Program-made: the position numbers and the translations under genes
Shown: in pieces, positions 47,129-56,834 of the stretch
Layout of the letters: every line of letters begins with the position of its first letter
How positions within the stretch are numbered: the stretch's first letter is position 1
Source of the DNA: Xanthomonas rydalmerensis
Lineage (GTDB): Bacteria; Pseudomonadota; Gammaproteobacteria; Xanthomonadales; Xanthomonadaceae
DNA length: 64,000 nt
Assembly: GCF_033170385.1 (NCBI RefSeq)
Contig: NZ_CP126170.1
Coordinates: 3,372,001-3,436,000 of the forward strand
Reading direction: 5' to 3'
Notes under the pieces: model-generated
What the model was told of the DNA's origin: nothing
Database searches by the model: none
The model's input: the letters and a program-made list of their open reading frames with translations, nothing else

Positions 47129-47965
47129 CTACGTCGCGGTCAGCGCCAGGTTGTCGCGCTTGCGGATGCACAGCCACGGGAAATGCGGCTGGCGCCAGCG
47201 CAGCGCGCGCAGGCAGCGCGCGGACAGGCGGCGCGGGTCGAACAGCCGGCGCAGCACGATGCCGTCCAGCGCCGCGTCGATGTGCTGGTGGTATTGCTGC
47301 GCCAGCTCGGCGCAACCCAGGTCGCTGAAGTAACGCAGGCTGCGCGCGGCGCTGGCCCGGGCCTGGTCGGCGTCGGCGTAGAACGGGCTATCGAGGATGT
47401 GCAGTTCGCCATCGTGCTGCAGCAACTCCAGCAGACGCGCGATCAACGCACGCGGATCGGCGAAGTACTGGAGGCAGGCCGGCACCACCACCACATCGAA
47501 CCGTTGCGCCGGCAGCGGCAGGCGCAGGATATCGCCGGCGACGAAGCTCAACCGCGGCGCGTCGGCGAACACCCGCGCCGCCTGCGCCAATTCGGTGCGA
47601 TTGACGTCGACGCCGCAGACCTCGCGCTGCAGGTCGCTGGCCAGGCGATGCGACAGCCAGCCGTTGCCGCAGCCCAGCTCCAGCAGCGGACCGTCCCCGC
47701 CGCGCGCGCGCAGATGGCGCAACAGGCGCCGGCAGGATTCGGCGCGCACCCGCCATTCGTGGCTGGCGCCCAGCGCACCGGGCGGCTGCGGCAGCGTGCG
47801 CACCTGCGCGTCGCTGTAGAGCCGGCTTTCGCGGCGGCGCACGTCCAGGTAGCGCTGCTCGAACGGGTCGTCCGGCAACGCGTCGTGCACCAGCACGCCC
47901 TCGTGGAGCGTCAGCCCGGGCAACCGCAACAACTGCGCGCGCAGGCTATCGGCAGGCGCGCTCAC
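47129..47965 (-). CDS. Class I SAM-dependent methyltransferase
   Basis: Predicted methyltransferase of 278 aa. The SAM-binding motif I is LLELGCGNGWLSHRLA near residue 95, with acidic motif II in VCGVDVNRTEL and motif III near FVAGDILRLPLP. The N-terminal part (EQRYLDVRRRESRLYSDAQVR) and the acceptor region are not recognised, so the substrate is unknown. The start is GTG 47965, right after the symporter gene ends; the two may be one transcript. Confidence 0.82.
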   Translation of the reverse strand: MSAPADSLRAQLLRLPGLTLHEGVLVHDALPDDPFEQRYLDVRRRESRLYSDAQVRTLPQPPGALGASHEWRVRAESCRRLLRHLRARGGDGPLLELGCGNGWLSHRLASDLQREVCGVDVNRTELAQAARVFADAPRLSFVAGDILRLPLPAQRFDVVVVPACLQYFADPRALIARLLELLQHDGELHILDSPFYADADQARASAARSLRYFSDLGCAELAQQYHQHIDAALDGIVLRRLFDPRRLSARCLRALRWRQPHFPWLCIRKRDNLALTAT

Positions 47966-47972
47966 GGGAGCA

Positions 47973-49313
47973 TCAACGCACCTGGCCGGAACTATCGACC
48001 GGCGGATCTTCCAGGCCGACATTGCTCGGCGCCGCCTCGTACACGCTGCGGTCGAGCAGGCCGGTTTCCTTGGCCACCAGCACCGGCACCAGCATCTGCC
48101 CGGTCACGTTGGTCATGGTCCGCATCATGTCCAGCACGCGGTCGATGGCGTACAGGTAGCCGATCACCTCCAGCGGCAGGTTGGCCGCGCTCAGCACCAC
48201 CGTGGCCATCACCACCGCGGTGCCGGGCACGCCGGCGGTACCGAAACTGCCCAGCACCGAGGCGATCAACACCACGAAGTACTGATTGGCGGTCAGCGGC
48301 ACGCCGGTGTATTGGGCGATGAACACCGCGCACAGCGCCGGGAAGATCGCGCCGCAGCCGTCCATCTTGATGCTGGCGCCCAGCGGCACCGCGAACGCCG
48401 CGTAGTCCTTGTTGACGCCGAGGTTGTGGGTGATCGAGCGCAGCGCCACCGGCATCGCGGCGAAGCTGGAGGAACTGACGAAGGCCACCTGCATGCCCGG
48501 CGCGGCGCCGCGGAAGAACTTCCACGGGTTCAGCCCGTGCACCAGCAACAGGCCGCTGTAGACCACCACGATGTGGATCGCGCAGGCCAGGTACAGCGCC
48601 AGCACGAAATTGCCGAACGGCAGCAGCTTGCCGAAGCCGTAGCCGCCGACCAGCGCGGCGATCAGGCCGAAGGTGCCGAGCGGAGTCATCTCCAGCACGA
48701 AGCGGGTGACCTGGATCATGATCTCGCTCATCTGCGTGGTGAGCTTGCGCGCCTCGGCCACGCGCTCGCCGAGCTTGACCATGGCAAAGCCCAGCAGCGC
48801 GGCGAAGAAGATCACCGGCAGGATCGACCCGCGCCCGGCCGCCAGCACGGTCTCGCCGGCGGCATTGGTCTTGGTGCCGATGCCGGTGAGCGCATAGAAC
48901 GGGTTGGACGGCACCACGTCCAGCAGTACCTGCACCGGGCTGGGCACATCGCCCGGTTTCCAGGCGCTGTCCACCCGCAGGCCCAGATGACCGGCGCCCG
49001 GCTGCAGCACGGTGCCCACGGCCAGGCCGACGCCGACCGCCAGCGCCGCGGTGACCACGAACCACAGGAACGTGCGCCCGCCCAGCTTGGCCACCGACTG
49101 TTGCCCGTGCAGCGACGAGATCGCGTTGATGACGGCGAAGAACACCAGCGGCACCGCGATCATCTTGATCAGGGTGACGTACAGGTCGCCCAGCGGCTTG
49201 AACCAGGTTTCCGCGGTCGGCCCCAGCGCCCAGCCGGCCAGCGCGCCCAGCACGAAGCCGGCGACCACGCGCTGCCAGAACGGAATGCGTAACCAGGCCG
49301 TCACCAGTTTCAT
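47973..49313 (-). CDS. Dicarboxylate/amino acid:cation symporter (DAACS family)
   Basis: Inner-membrane sodium- or proton-coupled transporter of 446 aa. Seen: GFVLGALAGWALGP, LYVTLIKMIAVPLVFFAVINAISSL, the serine-rich hairpin VSSSSFAAMPVALR near residue 285, and IKMDGCGAIFPALCAVFIAQ near 325. FGTAGVPGTAVVMATVVL follows, covering the substrate site. Related to GltP/DctA; the substrate (glutamate, aspartate or C4-dicarboxylate) is undecided. ATG 49313 is the conserved start. Confidence 0.93.
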   Translation of the reverse strand: MKLVTAWLRIPFWQRVVAGFVLGALAGWALGPTAETWFKPLGDLYVTLIKMIAVPLVFFAVINAISSLHGQQSVAKLGGRTFLWFVVTAALAVGVGLAVGTVLQPGAGHLGLRVDSAWKPGDVPSPVQVLLDVVPSNPFYALTGIGTKTNAAGETVLAAGRGSILPVIFFAALLGFAMVKLGERVAEARKLTTQMSEIMIQVTRFVLEMTPLGTFGLIAALVGGYGFGKLLPFGNFVLALYLACAIHIVVVYSGLLLVHGLNPWKFFRGAAPGMQVAFVSSSSFAAMPVALRSITHNLGVNKDYAAFAVPLGASIKMDGCGAIFPALCAVFIAQYTGVPLTANQYFVVLIASVLGSFGTAGVPGTAVVMATVVLSAANLPLEVIGYLYAIDRVLDMMRTMTNVTGQMLVPVLVAKETGLLDRSVYEAAPSNVGLEDPPVDSSGQVR

Positions 49314-49464
49314 CGACGCTGTCCAGAAATCTCGGGGGGTTTCGCACGATAGCGCACCCCGGCGGCAACGACGACGCCATGGCTGGAAAGGCGCGATGTC
49401 ATCGGCGTGCCTTGTCGCAGCCGGCATAATGCGGGGGACTTCGTGTTCAGGACCCGTTCCGCGT

Positions 49465-51171
49465 ATGCGCCTTCCCGTTTCCGCCCTCGCCGCCGCCTCC
49501 ACCCTGCTGCTGGGCGCCTGCGCCAGCACGCCGCACGCGCCGGCCGCCAGCGCCAACGTCGCGCCGATCGTCGTTCCCGCCGTGGCCCACCCGGCCGGCG
49601 AGACCCCGGCATGGTGGTACCGCAGCGGCGCCGCCAAGGCCGCCAACAACGGTGCCATGCGCGGCAAGGCCAAGAACGTCATCCTGTTCCTGGGCGACGG
49701 CATGAGCCTGACCACGGTCGCCGCCGCACGCATCCTCGACGGCCAGCGCAAGGGCGCCTCCGGCGAGGAGAACCAGTTGTCCTGGGAGGCATTTCCCGCC
49801 ACCGCACTGAGCAAGACCTACAACACCGATTCGCAAACGCCGGACTCGGCCGGCACCATGACCTCGATCACCACCGGGGTGAAGACCCACATGGGCGCGA
49901 TCGGCGTGTCCGCCGGCAAGCGCGACGCCTGCGCCGACAGCCTCGGCAAGCAGTTGCTGAGCTGGCTGGAGCTGGCCGACAGCGCCGGTATGGGCACCGG
50001 CATCGTCACCACCACCCGGCTGACCCACGCCACCCCGGCCGCGACCTATGCGCACGTGCCGGAGCGCAACTGGGAGAGCGATGCCGACCTGCCGGAGAAG
50101 GCGGTGACCGAGGGCTGCCGCGACATCGCCCAGCAGATGGTCGGCGCACGCTTCGGGCGCGGCCCGCAGGTGATGCTGGCCGGCGGCCGCGGCCAGTTCA
50201 CCACCGTCGAACAGCGCGACCCCGAGTACGACGACAAGGTCGGCCTGCGCCTGGACGGCCGCGACCTGGTCGGCGAATGGCGCCAGCGCCATCCGCAGGG
50301 CGCCTACGTGTGGACCCGCGGGCAACTGGAAGCGGCGCAGAACGCACCGGCGCTGCTGGGCCTGTTCGAGCCGGACCACATGCAGTTCGACCACGACCGC
50401 GACCGCAGCGCCAACGGCGACCCGAGCCTGGCCGAGATGACCCGCGCCGCGATCCGCACCCTGTCGCAGGACAAGAACGGTTACGTGCTGATGGTCGAAG
50501 GCGGACGCATCGACCACGCGCACCACGCCGGCAACGCCTACCGCGCGCTGGACGAGACCATCGCCCTGTCGCAGGCGGTGCAGGCCGCGGCGGACGCGAC
50601 CTCGGCCGAGGACACGCTGATCATCGTCACCGCCGACCACTCGCACACGCTGAACTTCGTCGGCTACCCGCAGCGCGGCAACCCGATCCTGGGCAAGGTG
50701 CGCGGCACCAGCGGCGAGGACGCCAACACCGGCGACCTGGCACTGGACGGCAACGGCCAGCCCTACGCCACGCTCAGCTACGCCAACGGCCCCGGCTACA
50801 CCGGCGCCAGCAACCAGCAGCCGGCGGGGGTCAAGACCTTCCCGCATGCGCCGAGCAACTTCGAGCCGGCCAACGGCCGTCCGGACCTGACCCATGTCGA
50901 CACCGAAAGCCCGGACTTCATGCAGGAAGCGCTGGTGCCGACCAAGGCCGAGACCCATGGCGGCGACGACGTCGGCATCTGGGCGCGCGGCCCCGGCAGC
51001 AACGCCTTCCGCGGCAGCCTGGAAGAGAACGTGATCTACCACGTGATCGTGCAGGCCACGCCGACGCTGCGTGCGCGGCTGTGCCAGGCCGGTACCTGCA
51101 ACGGCGACGGCGTGCCGGTGGAGCTGCCCAAGCCGGCGGCGTTCATGACCAGCGCCGCGACCGCGCAATGA
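49465..51171 (+). CDS. Alkaline phosphatase, lipoprotein
   Basis: Phosphomonoesterase of 568 aa in the PhoA superfamily. The signal peptide has a lipobox-like LLGAC near residue 19, so probably lipid-anchored in the periplasm. The catalytic Ser128 is in TPDSAGTMTSITTG; metal ligands are in FLGDGMS near 77, VEGGRIDHAHH near 350, TADHSHT near 395 and ETHGGDDVGIWARG near 495. It is longer than E. coli PhoA (471 aa). The stop overlaps the next start (ATGA). Confidence 0.93.
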   Translation: MRLPVSALAAASTLLLGACASTPHAPAASANVAPIVVPAVAHPAGETPAWWYRSGAAKAANNGAMRGKAKNVILFLGDGMSLTTVAAARILDGQRKGASGEENQLSWEAFPATALSKTYNTDSQTPDSAGTMTSITTGVKTHMGAIGVSAGKRDACADSLGKQLLSWLELADSAGMGTGIVTTTRLTHATPAATYAHVPERNWESDADLPEKAVTEGCRDIAQQMVGARFGRGPQVMLAGGRGQFTTVEQRDPEYDDKVGLRLDGRDLVGEWRQRHPQGAYVWTRGQLEAAQNAPALLGLFEPDHMQFDHDRDRSANGDPSLAEMTRAAIRTLSQDKNGYVLMVEGGRIDHAHHAGNAYRALDETIALSQAVQAAADATSAEDTLIIVTADHSHTLNFVGYPQRGNPILGKVRGTSGEDANTGDLALDGNGQPYATLSYANGPGYTGASNQQPAGVKTFPHAPSNFEPANGRPDLTHVDTESPDFMQEALVPTKAETHGGDDVGIWARGPGSNAFRGSLEENVIYHVIVQATPTLRARLCQAGTCNGDGVPVELPKPAAFMTSAATAQ

Positions 51172-51734
51172 GGCGGCTTCGGCCGCACGGCGGCAGCCTG
51201 CGCGCGGCCGTTGCACTATTCGCTGCGCTGGCCGCGCTCGGTACCGTGCCAGCGATCGCGGCGCAACCGGCCGCCGACGCCTGCCGGCTGGGCGACCCGA
51301 ACAGCGATCGGCCGGTGGTGCCGGGCTGCCGGCTCGGTGCCGACGAACGCCTGGTCCTGACGCCGCAGGCGCTGCGGCGCCTGCACTTCGATCGCGACGG
51401 CCTGGCGCTGCTGAGCGTCGGCGCACGGTTCTACTACGTGCGCGCCGATGGCCGCAGCCTGCCGGTGATCACCTGGGACAACGGCGCGGATGGTTTCACT
51501 GAAGGCCTGACCCGCGGCATCGTGCACGGCCGCATCGGCTTCTACGATCGGCAACTGCGCGAGGTGATCGCGCCGGTCCACGACTTCGCTTGGCCGTTCG
51601 AGCACGGCGTCGCCGAGGTCTGCGACGGCTGCAGCGCGGGTACGCCCGATGGCGACGGGCACACGCCGATGCAGGGCGGCCGCTGGTACTCCATCGATCG
51701 CCACAACCGCGAAGTGCCGGCGCCGAAGCGCTGA
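51168..51734 (+). CDS. Exported WG-repeat protein
   Basis: A 188-aa exported protein with a signal peptide (hydrophobic stretch ending PAIAAQ near residue 32). The C-terminal half has WG-repeat-like sequence: GRIGFYDRQLREVIAPVHDFAWPFEHGVAEVC. WG repeats are thought to bind other molecules but have no fixed enzymatic role. Two short Cys-containing stretches (DACRLGDPN, PGCRLGAD) may form a disulfide. It is translationally coupled to the alkaline phosphatase and may assist it; that is inference. Confidence 0.75.
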   Translation: MRRLRPHGGSLRAAVALFAALAALGTVPAIAAQPAADACRLGDPNSDRPVVPGCRLGADERLVLTPQALRRLHFDRDGLALLSVGARFYYVRADGRSLPVITWDNGADGFTEGLTRGIVHGRIGFYDRQLREVIAPVHDFAWPFEHGVAEVCDGCSAGTPDGDGHTPMQGGRWYSIDRHNREVPAPKR

Positions 51735-51866
51735 GCAGATGACCGTATGCGGCATGGCGGCGTTGTCACGGAGAACGTCGCCAAGGCCGGTCTTCTGCAA
51801 CGCATTTCTTGCTGCAACGCCCGCGATGTCGGGGGAAGCGCATCGTCCGCGAGGTGAGAATCCCCG

Positions 51867-51892
51867 CGTCGGGACTGAAGTCCCTCCCACAG
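51867..51892. repeat. GGGACTGAAGTCCC palindromic repeat
   Basis: The unit CGTCGGGACTGAAGTCCCTC, then CCACA, reads in the opposite direction to those at 6.2 and 55.1 kb. It opens a 440-base repeat region (51867-52308) built from two similar blocks of about 206-212 bases. Confidence 0.8.
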
Positions 51893-52308
51893 GGGGCTAA
51901 CGGACGTTTGCGCTGCCTAAGGCGCCGTAGCGCGCTGGCCGCAGGCCGGGCTTGGCATGCTGGCGGCCGACACCGAGCAGGCGCCCTGCTGAGCAGGCCA
52001 TCGGGATAGTCCCAAGTGCCGAGAATTGCTCTTATGGGAGGGACTTCAGTCCCGACGCATTGAACTGAAAGGCATGGGGACTGAAGTCCCTCGCACAGAG
52101 GGCTCACTCACGTTGCGCGGCTTCAAGCGCCATCGCGCGCTGGCCGCTGGCCGCTGGCCGGGGGTCGCGTGCTGGCGGTCGACATCGAGCGGGCACCGGG
52201 CTCAACAAGCAGCCTGGATAGTCCCGAGTGCCGACAATTGCTCTTGTGGGAGGGACTTCAGTCCCGACGCATTGAACTGAAAGGTGTCGGAACTGCAGTC
52301 CTCCCACA
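51871..52308. repeat. Two tandem blocks of about 206-212 bases with inverted palindromic pairs
   Basis: Each block runs from GGGACTGAAGTCCCTC through a CGCGCTGGCCGC segment, a GCTGGCGG(C/T)CGACA segment, AGTCCC(A/G)AGTGCCGA and ATTGCTCTT, to TGGGAGGGACTTCAGTCCCG. The inverted pairs at 52035-52098 and 52245-52308 face each other around CGCATTGAACTGAAAGG. The 640 bases between the WG-repeat gene and tilS hold only this. Confidence 0.8.
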
Positions 52309-52380
52309 ACGCTGTTCGGACTCAAAGACGTCGCCATGCCACGCTTCGCGCTGACGTGCGCTTGCGTCTACAGTGACGCG

Positions 52381-53724
52381 ATGCCGCCGCATGCCTCTCC
52401 GTCCCCGTTGTCCGCACTCGCCGTCGCACTGCCCGATCCGGCGCCGGCGCCACTGTTGCTCGGCCTCAGCGGCGGCCTGGACTCGACCGTGCTGCTGCAC
52501 CTGCTGACACAGCAGCCATCGTACCGCCGCGCCGGCCTGCGCGCGCTGCACGTGCACCACGGCCTGCATCCCGACGCCGACGCCTGGGCCGCGCAGTGCG
52601 CGCAGCTGTGCGCGGCACTGGCGGTGCCGCTGCAGGTGGTGCGGGTCCAGGTACCACGCGACAGCGGCGATGGCCTGGAAGCAGCGGCGCGGCAGGCGCG
52701 GCGCCACGCCTTTGCGCAGGCGCTGCAGCCCGGCGAATGGCTGGCGCTGGCCCAACACCGTGACGACCAGGCCGAGACCTTCCTGCTACGTGCGTTGCGC
52801 GCGTCCGGCCCGGATGGCCTGGCGGCGATGCAGGCGCTGTCCGACTTCGCCGGCAGCCGCCTGTGGCGGCCGCTGCTGGCGCAACCACGCAGCGTGCTGC
52901 ACGCCTATGCGCAACAGCACGGCCTGCAGTGGATCGACGACCCCAGCAATGCCGATCCCGGCTTCGATCGCAATTTCCTGCGCCTGCAGGTGCTGCCGCT
53001 GCTGCGCCAGCGCTGGCCGCATGCCGACGCCGCCCTCGCCCGCAGCGCGCAACTGTGCGCCGACGCCGGCGCACTGCTGGACGCGGACGACCGCACGGCG
53101 CTCGACGCGCTGCAGGACGCCCCAGGCGCCCCGCTTCCGCTCGCCCCGCTCCGCGCCCTGCCCGCCGCGCGGCGCGCGCGCGTGCTGCGACGCTGGGTCG
53201 CGCAGGCCGGGCTGCCGCCATTGCCGGCGGCCGGCCTGGCCGCGATCGAACGCGATCTACTGAACGCGCGTGCCGATGCCGCGGCGCAGTTCGCATGGCA
53301 TGGCGCCTGCGTGCGCAGTTGGAGCGACAGGCTCCATGCCGAGCGCGACCTCGCGCCATGGCCTGCGGACTGGCAGGCGCAGTGGGACGGCCGCGCACCG
53401 CTGACGCTGCCCGATGGCCGCCGATTGCACCTGCTCGCCGAGACCACACTGGCCTTCGACACGCCGCTGCTGGTGCGCGCACGCCGCGGCGGCGAACGCC
53501 TGCGCCTGCCCGGGCGGACGCAGTCGCAGGCACTGAAGCACCTGCTGCAGACGCAGGCGCTGCCGCCCTGGCAGCGCGCACGGCTGCCGCTACTGTTCGA
53601 CGCCACGCAGCTACTGGCCGCCGGGCCGGACCTGCTGGCCGCGCCGTTGCACACCTGGCTGCAGGCGCACGCCGCATGCCTGGCGCTGGATCCGCTGCCA
53701 GCGCCGGCACGCGCGTCGCATTGA
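52381..53724 (+). CDS. tilS: tRNA(Ile)-lysidine synthetase
   Basis: Makes lysidine at C34 of tRNA-Ile2 so that it reads AUA; essential in most bacteria. The 447-aa protein has the PP-loop [16 protein letters not shown] near residue 30, [13 protein letters not shown], and the family motif [21 protein letters not shown] near 125. A C-terminal TilS domain contains [22 protein letters not shown]. Start at ATG 52381; an in-frame ATG 15 codons upstream is possible. Confidence 0.95.
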   Translation: MPPHASPSPLSALAVALPDPAPAPLLLGLSGGLDSTVLLHLLTQQPSYRRAGLRALHVHHGLHPDADAWAAQCAQLCAALAVPLQVVRVQVPRDSGDGLEAAARQARRHAFAQALQPGEWLALAQHRDDQAETFLLRALRASGPDGLAAMQALSDFAGSRLWRPLLAQPRSVLHAYAQQHGLQWIDDPSNADPGFDRNFLRLQVLPLLRQRWPHADAALARSAQLCADAGALLDADDRTALDALQDAPGAPLPLAPLRALPAARRARVLRRWVAQAGLPPLPAAGLAAIERDLLNARADAAAQFAWHGACVRSWSDRLHAERDLAPWPADWQAQWDGRAPLTLPDGRRLHLLAETTLAFDTPLLVRARRGGERLRLPGRTQSQALKHLLQTQALPPWQRARLPLLFDATQLLAAGPDLLAAPLHTWLQAHAACLALDPLPAPARASH

Positions 53725-53755
53725 CCCTGCTGCCGCCGCCGCGCACACTTTCGCC

Positions 53756-54019
53756 ATGCCCAAGAAGTCCCAAGACGATACCTCCCCGGTCGCCCGCTTC
53801 GAGCAATCGCTCGAGGAGCTGGAAGTACTGGTGGAGAAGATGGAAGCCGGCGACCTGAGCCTGGAACAGTCGCTGAGCGCCTACGAGCGCGGCGTGGGCC
53901 TGTACCGGCAATGCCAGCAGGCGCTGGAGCAGGCCGAACTGCGCGTGCGCCTGCTCAGCGATCCCGAGCAGCCCGACAGCGCCGAACCCTTCGATCCCGT
54001 ACCGCCCCATGGCGGCTGA
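53756..54019 (+). CDS. xseB: Exodeoxyribonuclease VII small subunit
   Basis: An 87-aa helical subunit that binds XseA to form exonuclease [42 protein letters not shown] (residues 14-53) is the family signature. The xseA partner is not in the window. The stop overlaps ispA by 11 bases; xseB-ispA coupling is common in gamma-proteobacteria. Confidence 0.95.
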   Translation: MPKKSQDDTSPVARFEQSLEELEVLVEKMEAGDLSLEQSLSAYERGVGLYRQCQQALEQAELRVRLLSDPEQPDSAEPFDPVPPHGG

Positions 54020-54887
54020 CGCGGCGTTCGCGCACTGGCGCGAACGGGTGGAAGCCGGCCTGCAGGCGCAGTTGCCGGCGGCGACGCTGGCGCCGCAACG
54101 CCTGCACGCGGCGATGCGCCACGCCACCCTGGGCGGCGGCAAGCGCATGCGCCCGCTGCTGGTCTACGCCAGCGGCGCGCTGTTCGGTGCCGACGATGCG
54201 CAGCTGGATGCACCGGCGCTGGCGGTGGAACTGATCCATGCGTATTCGCTGGTCCACGACGACCTGCCGGCGATGGACGACGACGCCCTGCGCCGCGGCC
54301 AGCCGACCGTGCACATCGCCTTCGACGAAGCCACCGCGATCCTCGCCGGCGACGCGCTGCAGAGCCTGGCGTTCGCGCTGCTGGCCAATGCCGAGGCGGC
54401 GGCGACGCTGCGCGTGCAGTGGCTGCAGACCCTGGCCGAGGCCGCCGGCGCGGCCGGCATGTGCGGCGGCCAGGCATTGGACATCGACGCCACCGGCCGC
54501 GTACAGGCGCTGCCCGACCTGCAACGCATGCATGCGCTCAAGACAGGTGCGCTGATCCGCGCCAGCGTGCGTCTGGGCGCGCTCGGCGGCGGCGCCGACG
54601 CCGACGCGCTCGCGCAGCTGGACACCTTCGCCACCGCGCTGGGCCTGGCCTTCCAGGTGCGCGACGACATCCTCGACGTGGAAGCCAGCTCCGAACAGCT
54701 CGGCAAGACCGCCGGCAAGGACGCGGCGCAGGCCAAATCCACCTACCCTGCCCTGCTGGGCATGGACGGCGCCAAGGCCAAGCTGGCCGAACTGGCGCAG
54801 GCGATGCAGGACAGCCTGCACGGCTACGGCACCGCCGCCGATGCGCTGGCGGCGCTGGCACGGCTCGCGGTCGATCGCGCGCACTGA
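54009..54887 (+). CDS. ispA: Farnesyl/geranyl diphosphate synthase
   Basis: Prenyl-chain elongating enzyme of 292 aa that condenses isopentenyl diphosphate with allylic diphosphates. The first Asp-rich motif is in [22 protein letters not shown] near residues 80-95 and the second in [13 protein letters not shown] near 215. [12 protein letters not shown] near 45 also fits. The product is most likely farnesyl diphosphate, by analogy with IspA next to xseB. In many relatives dxs follows; it does not here. Confidence 0.94.
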   Translation: MAADAAFAHWRERVEAGLQAQLPAATLAPQRLHAAMRHATLGGGKRMRPLLVYASGALFGADDAQLDAPALAVELIHAYSLVHDDLPAMDDDALRRGQPTVHIAFDEATAILAGDALQSLAFALLANAEAAATLRVQWLQTLAEAAGAAGMCGGQALDIDATGRVQALPDLQRMHALKTGALIRASVRLGALGGGADADALAQLDTFATALGLAFQVRDDILDVEASSEQLGKTAGKDAAQAKSTYPALLGMDGAKAKLAELAQAMQDSLHGYGTAADALAALARLAVDRAH

Positions 54888-55025
54888 TCGCAGCGCTCGA
54901 CGCATGCGATTGCCGCGACCCGGCCGCATGCGTCGTTGCCGCGCAGGCGATGCGCCGCATCCGCGAAACCAGGGATTGATGATGCCGCTGGCAGCATGCA
55001 GCCCTTGATGACCAGAAGCGCTGTC

Positions 55026-55091
55026 GTAGGAGCGGCTTCAGCCGCGACACACGTCATCGGGAGCGCCTGTCGCGGCTGAAGCCGCTTCTAC
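55026..55091. repeat. GTAG-type palindromic repeat (REP-like), copy 3
   Basis: Inverted arms GTAGGAGCGGCTTCAGCCGC and GCGGCTGAAGCCGCTTCTAC around about 26 bases, with one mismatch in the second arm. It lies in the 758-base gap between ispA and the M35 gene. Confidence 0.88.
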
Positions 55092-55121
55092 AGGGGCTTG
55101 AGGTGAGGTGTCTGGGGGCAA

Positions 55122-55145
55122 TGTGGGAGGGACTTCAGTCCCGAC
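55122..55145. repeat. GGGACTTCAGTCCC palindromic repeat
   Basis: TGTGGGAGGGACTTCAGTCC then CGAC, same family and orientation as at 6374 and 52245. It is 30 bases after the GTAG repeat, so two repeat families sit side by side. Confidence 0.8.
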
Positions 55146-55500
55146 TGCTTTCACTGCCCGATCGTCCGCTACTTCGGTCATCGCGGATGCATGACAGTTG
55201 ACTCCCGCACCAGGCAACCAGGCGCGTCTCGCGCCACGGCAAACCCGCGTTGTCGCAAAAATCCCGAAGCCGCTCGCACCACTGCAGATCGCGCTGACGC
55301 CAGCGGCAGCGAAGGAAGATCCCCTGACCCTCGTCGCCTTCGGCAAACCTCGCCACCAGCGCGATCTCCGCGCCCTGCACACATAGCGCGCAGCGCGAGC
55401 GTCATTGCCGCATGGCCAATCGCAACGCCGCCCTCGATCGAGCGCATACGACTGCAGCACTGCCGCTGCAGCGCGCCAGTCACGCGCGGTGATGTGCGAA
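55135..55500 (-). pseudogene. Possible decayed coding fragment, minus strand
   Basis: An 81-codon stretch (55135-55380) reads plausibly as protein (IALVARFAEGDEGQGIFL, then RLRDFCDNAGLPWRE) with third positions mostly G or C. It lacks a good start, and similar-looking stretches continue upstream in other frames (HITARDWRAAAAVLQSYALD; GGVAIGHAAMTLALRAM), as if a gene had decayed by frameshifts. No family is recognised. It could equally be chance in GC-rich DNA. Confidence 0.2.
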
Positions 55501-55645
55501 CGCATGGCCGATATTGAGACCGGGCGCGCGCTTCGCTGGACGAAATCGGAGACAAACGCACCGGCGCCGCGCACACGCGCATCACCGGGCTAGTTTGCTT
55601 CGGCCCCTGTCCATGGGGCGCCCACTTTCGACGGAGAGAGACTGC

Positions 55646-56740
55646 ATGAAACACGCATCCCGGATCTCGGCAGCGATCGGCTTCAGCCTGGTCGGCATCA
55701 TCTCGGCGGCTACCGCGCAATCGCAACTCACGCGCGCACCTGCGTCACTGCAGGTCGAACTGACGCCGGTCGCCGACGCCGACGGCCAGCAGCGCGGCCA
55801 GATGGCGGTGACCGTCCGCAACACCGGCGAGCAGGTCGCGCGCGTGCCCAAGTGGGAACTGCCGCTGGGCGATCTCGACAACGCGCTGTTCCAGGTCCAG
55901 CGCGACGGCAAGCCGGTGGATTACGTCGGACGCCTGGTCAAGCGCGCCGCACCGCGCGCCGAGGACATGGTGGTGCTGCAGCCCGGCGAAGTGAAGCAGG
56001 CGCAGATCGACCTGAGTCGCACCTACGACCTGACCCGCAGCGGCAACTACAGCATCCGTCTCGACACGCCGCTGCAGGGCGCCGCGTTCTCCGATGGCGC
56101 GCGCATGTTGCGCGCCGACGGCGCGCCGCAGACCCTGACCAGTGCGCCGCTGACGGTGTGGCTGGACGGCGGCCGCGGCCATGCGGTGCGCAACGACCTG
56201 CTGGTCGGCCCGCAGGCAGTGGTCAACGGCGTCAACTACGCCTCGTGCAGCACCAGCCAGATCAGCACCATCGGCAGCGCGGTGAACGCAGCGCGCACCT
56301 ACTCGCAGAACGCCAAGACCTACCTCAACGGCGGCAGCACCGGCGCGCGCTACACCACCTGGTTCGGCGCCTACAACGCCAGCCGCTACAGCACCGCCAC
56401 CTCCAACTTCGTCAACATCGATTCGGCGATCGACCAGAACAACGGGCAGATCACCATCAACTGCGGCTGCAGCGACAGCTCCTACGCCTACGTGTATCCG
56501 AATCAGCCGTACCAGATCTACGTCTGCAATGCGTTCTGGAGCGCGCCGCTGACCGGCACCGACTCCAAGGCCGGCACCCTGATCCACGAAATGAGCCACT
56601 TCAGCGTGGTCGCCGGCACCCAGGACACCGCGTACGGGCAGAGCGCGGCCAAGAGCCTGGCCCAGAGCGATCCGGCGCGCGCGGTGAAGAACGCCGACAG
56701 CCACGAGTACTTCGCCGAGAACAATCCGTCGCAGAACTGA
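55646..56740 (+). CDS. Secreted M35-family metalloendopeptidase (deuterolysin/peptidyl-Lys type)
   Basis: Zinc endopeptidase of 364 aa with a signal peptide (RISAAIGFSLVGIISAATAQS). An N-terminal beta-rich domain (about residues 25-190) precedes the M35 catalytic domain. The active site is HEMSH at 314-318 with the aspzincin third ligand in GTQDTAYG just after, and the terminal NADSHEYFAEN is typical. Two cysteine-containing stretches (YASCSTSQ, NCGCSD) may make disulfides. M35 is mainly fungal, with some bacterial members. GGAGAGAG precedes the ATG. Confidence 0.92.
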   Translation: MKHASRISAAIGFSLVGIISAATAQSQLTRAPASLQVELTPVADADGQQRGQMAVTVRNTGEQVARVPKWELPLGDLDNALFQVQRDGKPVDYVGRLVKRAAPRAEDMVVLQPGEVKQAQIDLSRTYDLTRSGNYSIRLDTPLQGAAFSDGARMLRADGAPQTLTSAPLTVWLDGGRGHAVRNDLLVGPQAVVNGVNYASCSTSQISTIGSAVNAARTYSQNAKTYLNGGSTGARYTTWFGAYNASRYSTATSNFVNIDSAIDQNNGQITINCGCSDSSYAYVYPNQPYQIYVCNAFWSAPLTGTDSKAGTLIHEMSHFSVVAGTQDTAYGQSAAKSLAQSDPARAVKNADSHEYFAENNPSQN

Positions 56741-56761
56741 GTCCGGCACGCCGGTGATGTC

Positions 56762-56790
56762 CCGGGCGCCGACCTACCGTCGGCGCCCGG
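56762..56790 (+). terminator. Hairpin between convergent M35 and DUF1501 genes
   Basis: A 12-pair perfect stem CCGGGCGCCGAC / GTCGGCGCCCGG with loop CTACC. No T-run. It may stop transcription from both sides. Confidence 0.6.
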
Positions 56791-56834
56791 TTCGCGTGCG
56801 GCCCAGGCCGCACGCGTTGTGACCACGTGGTGTC

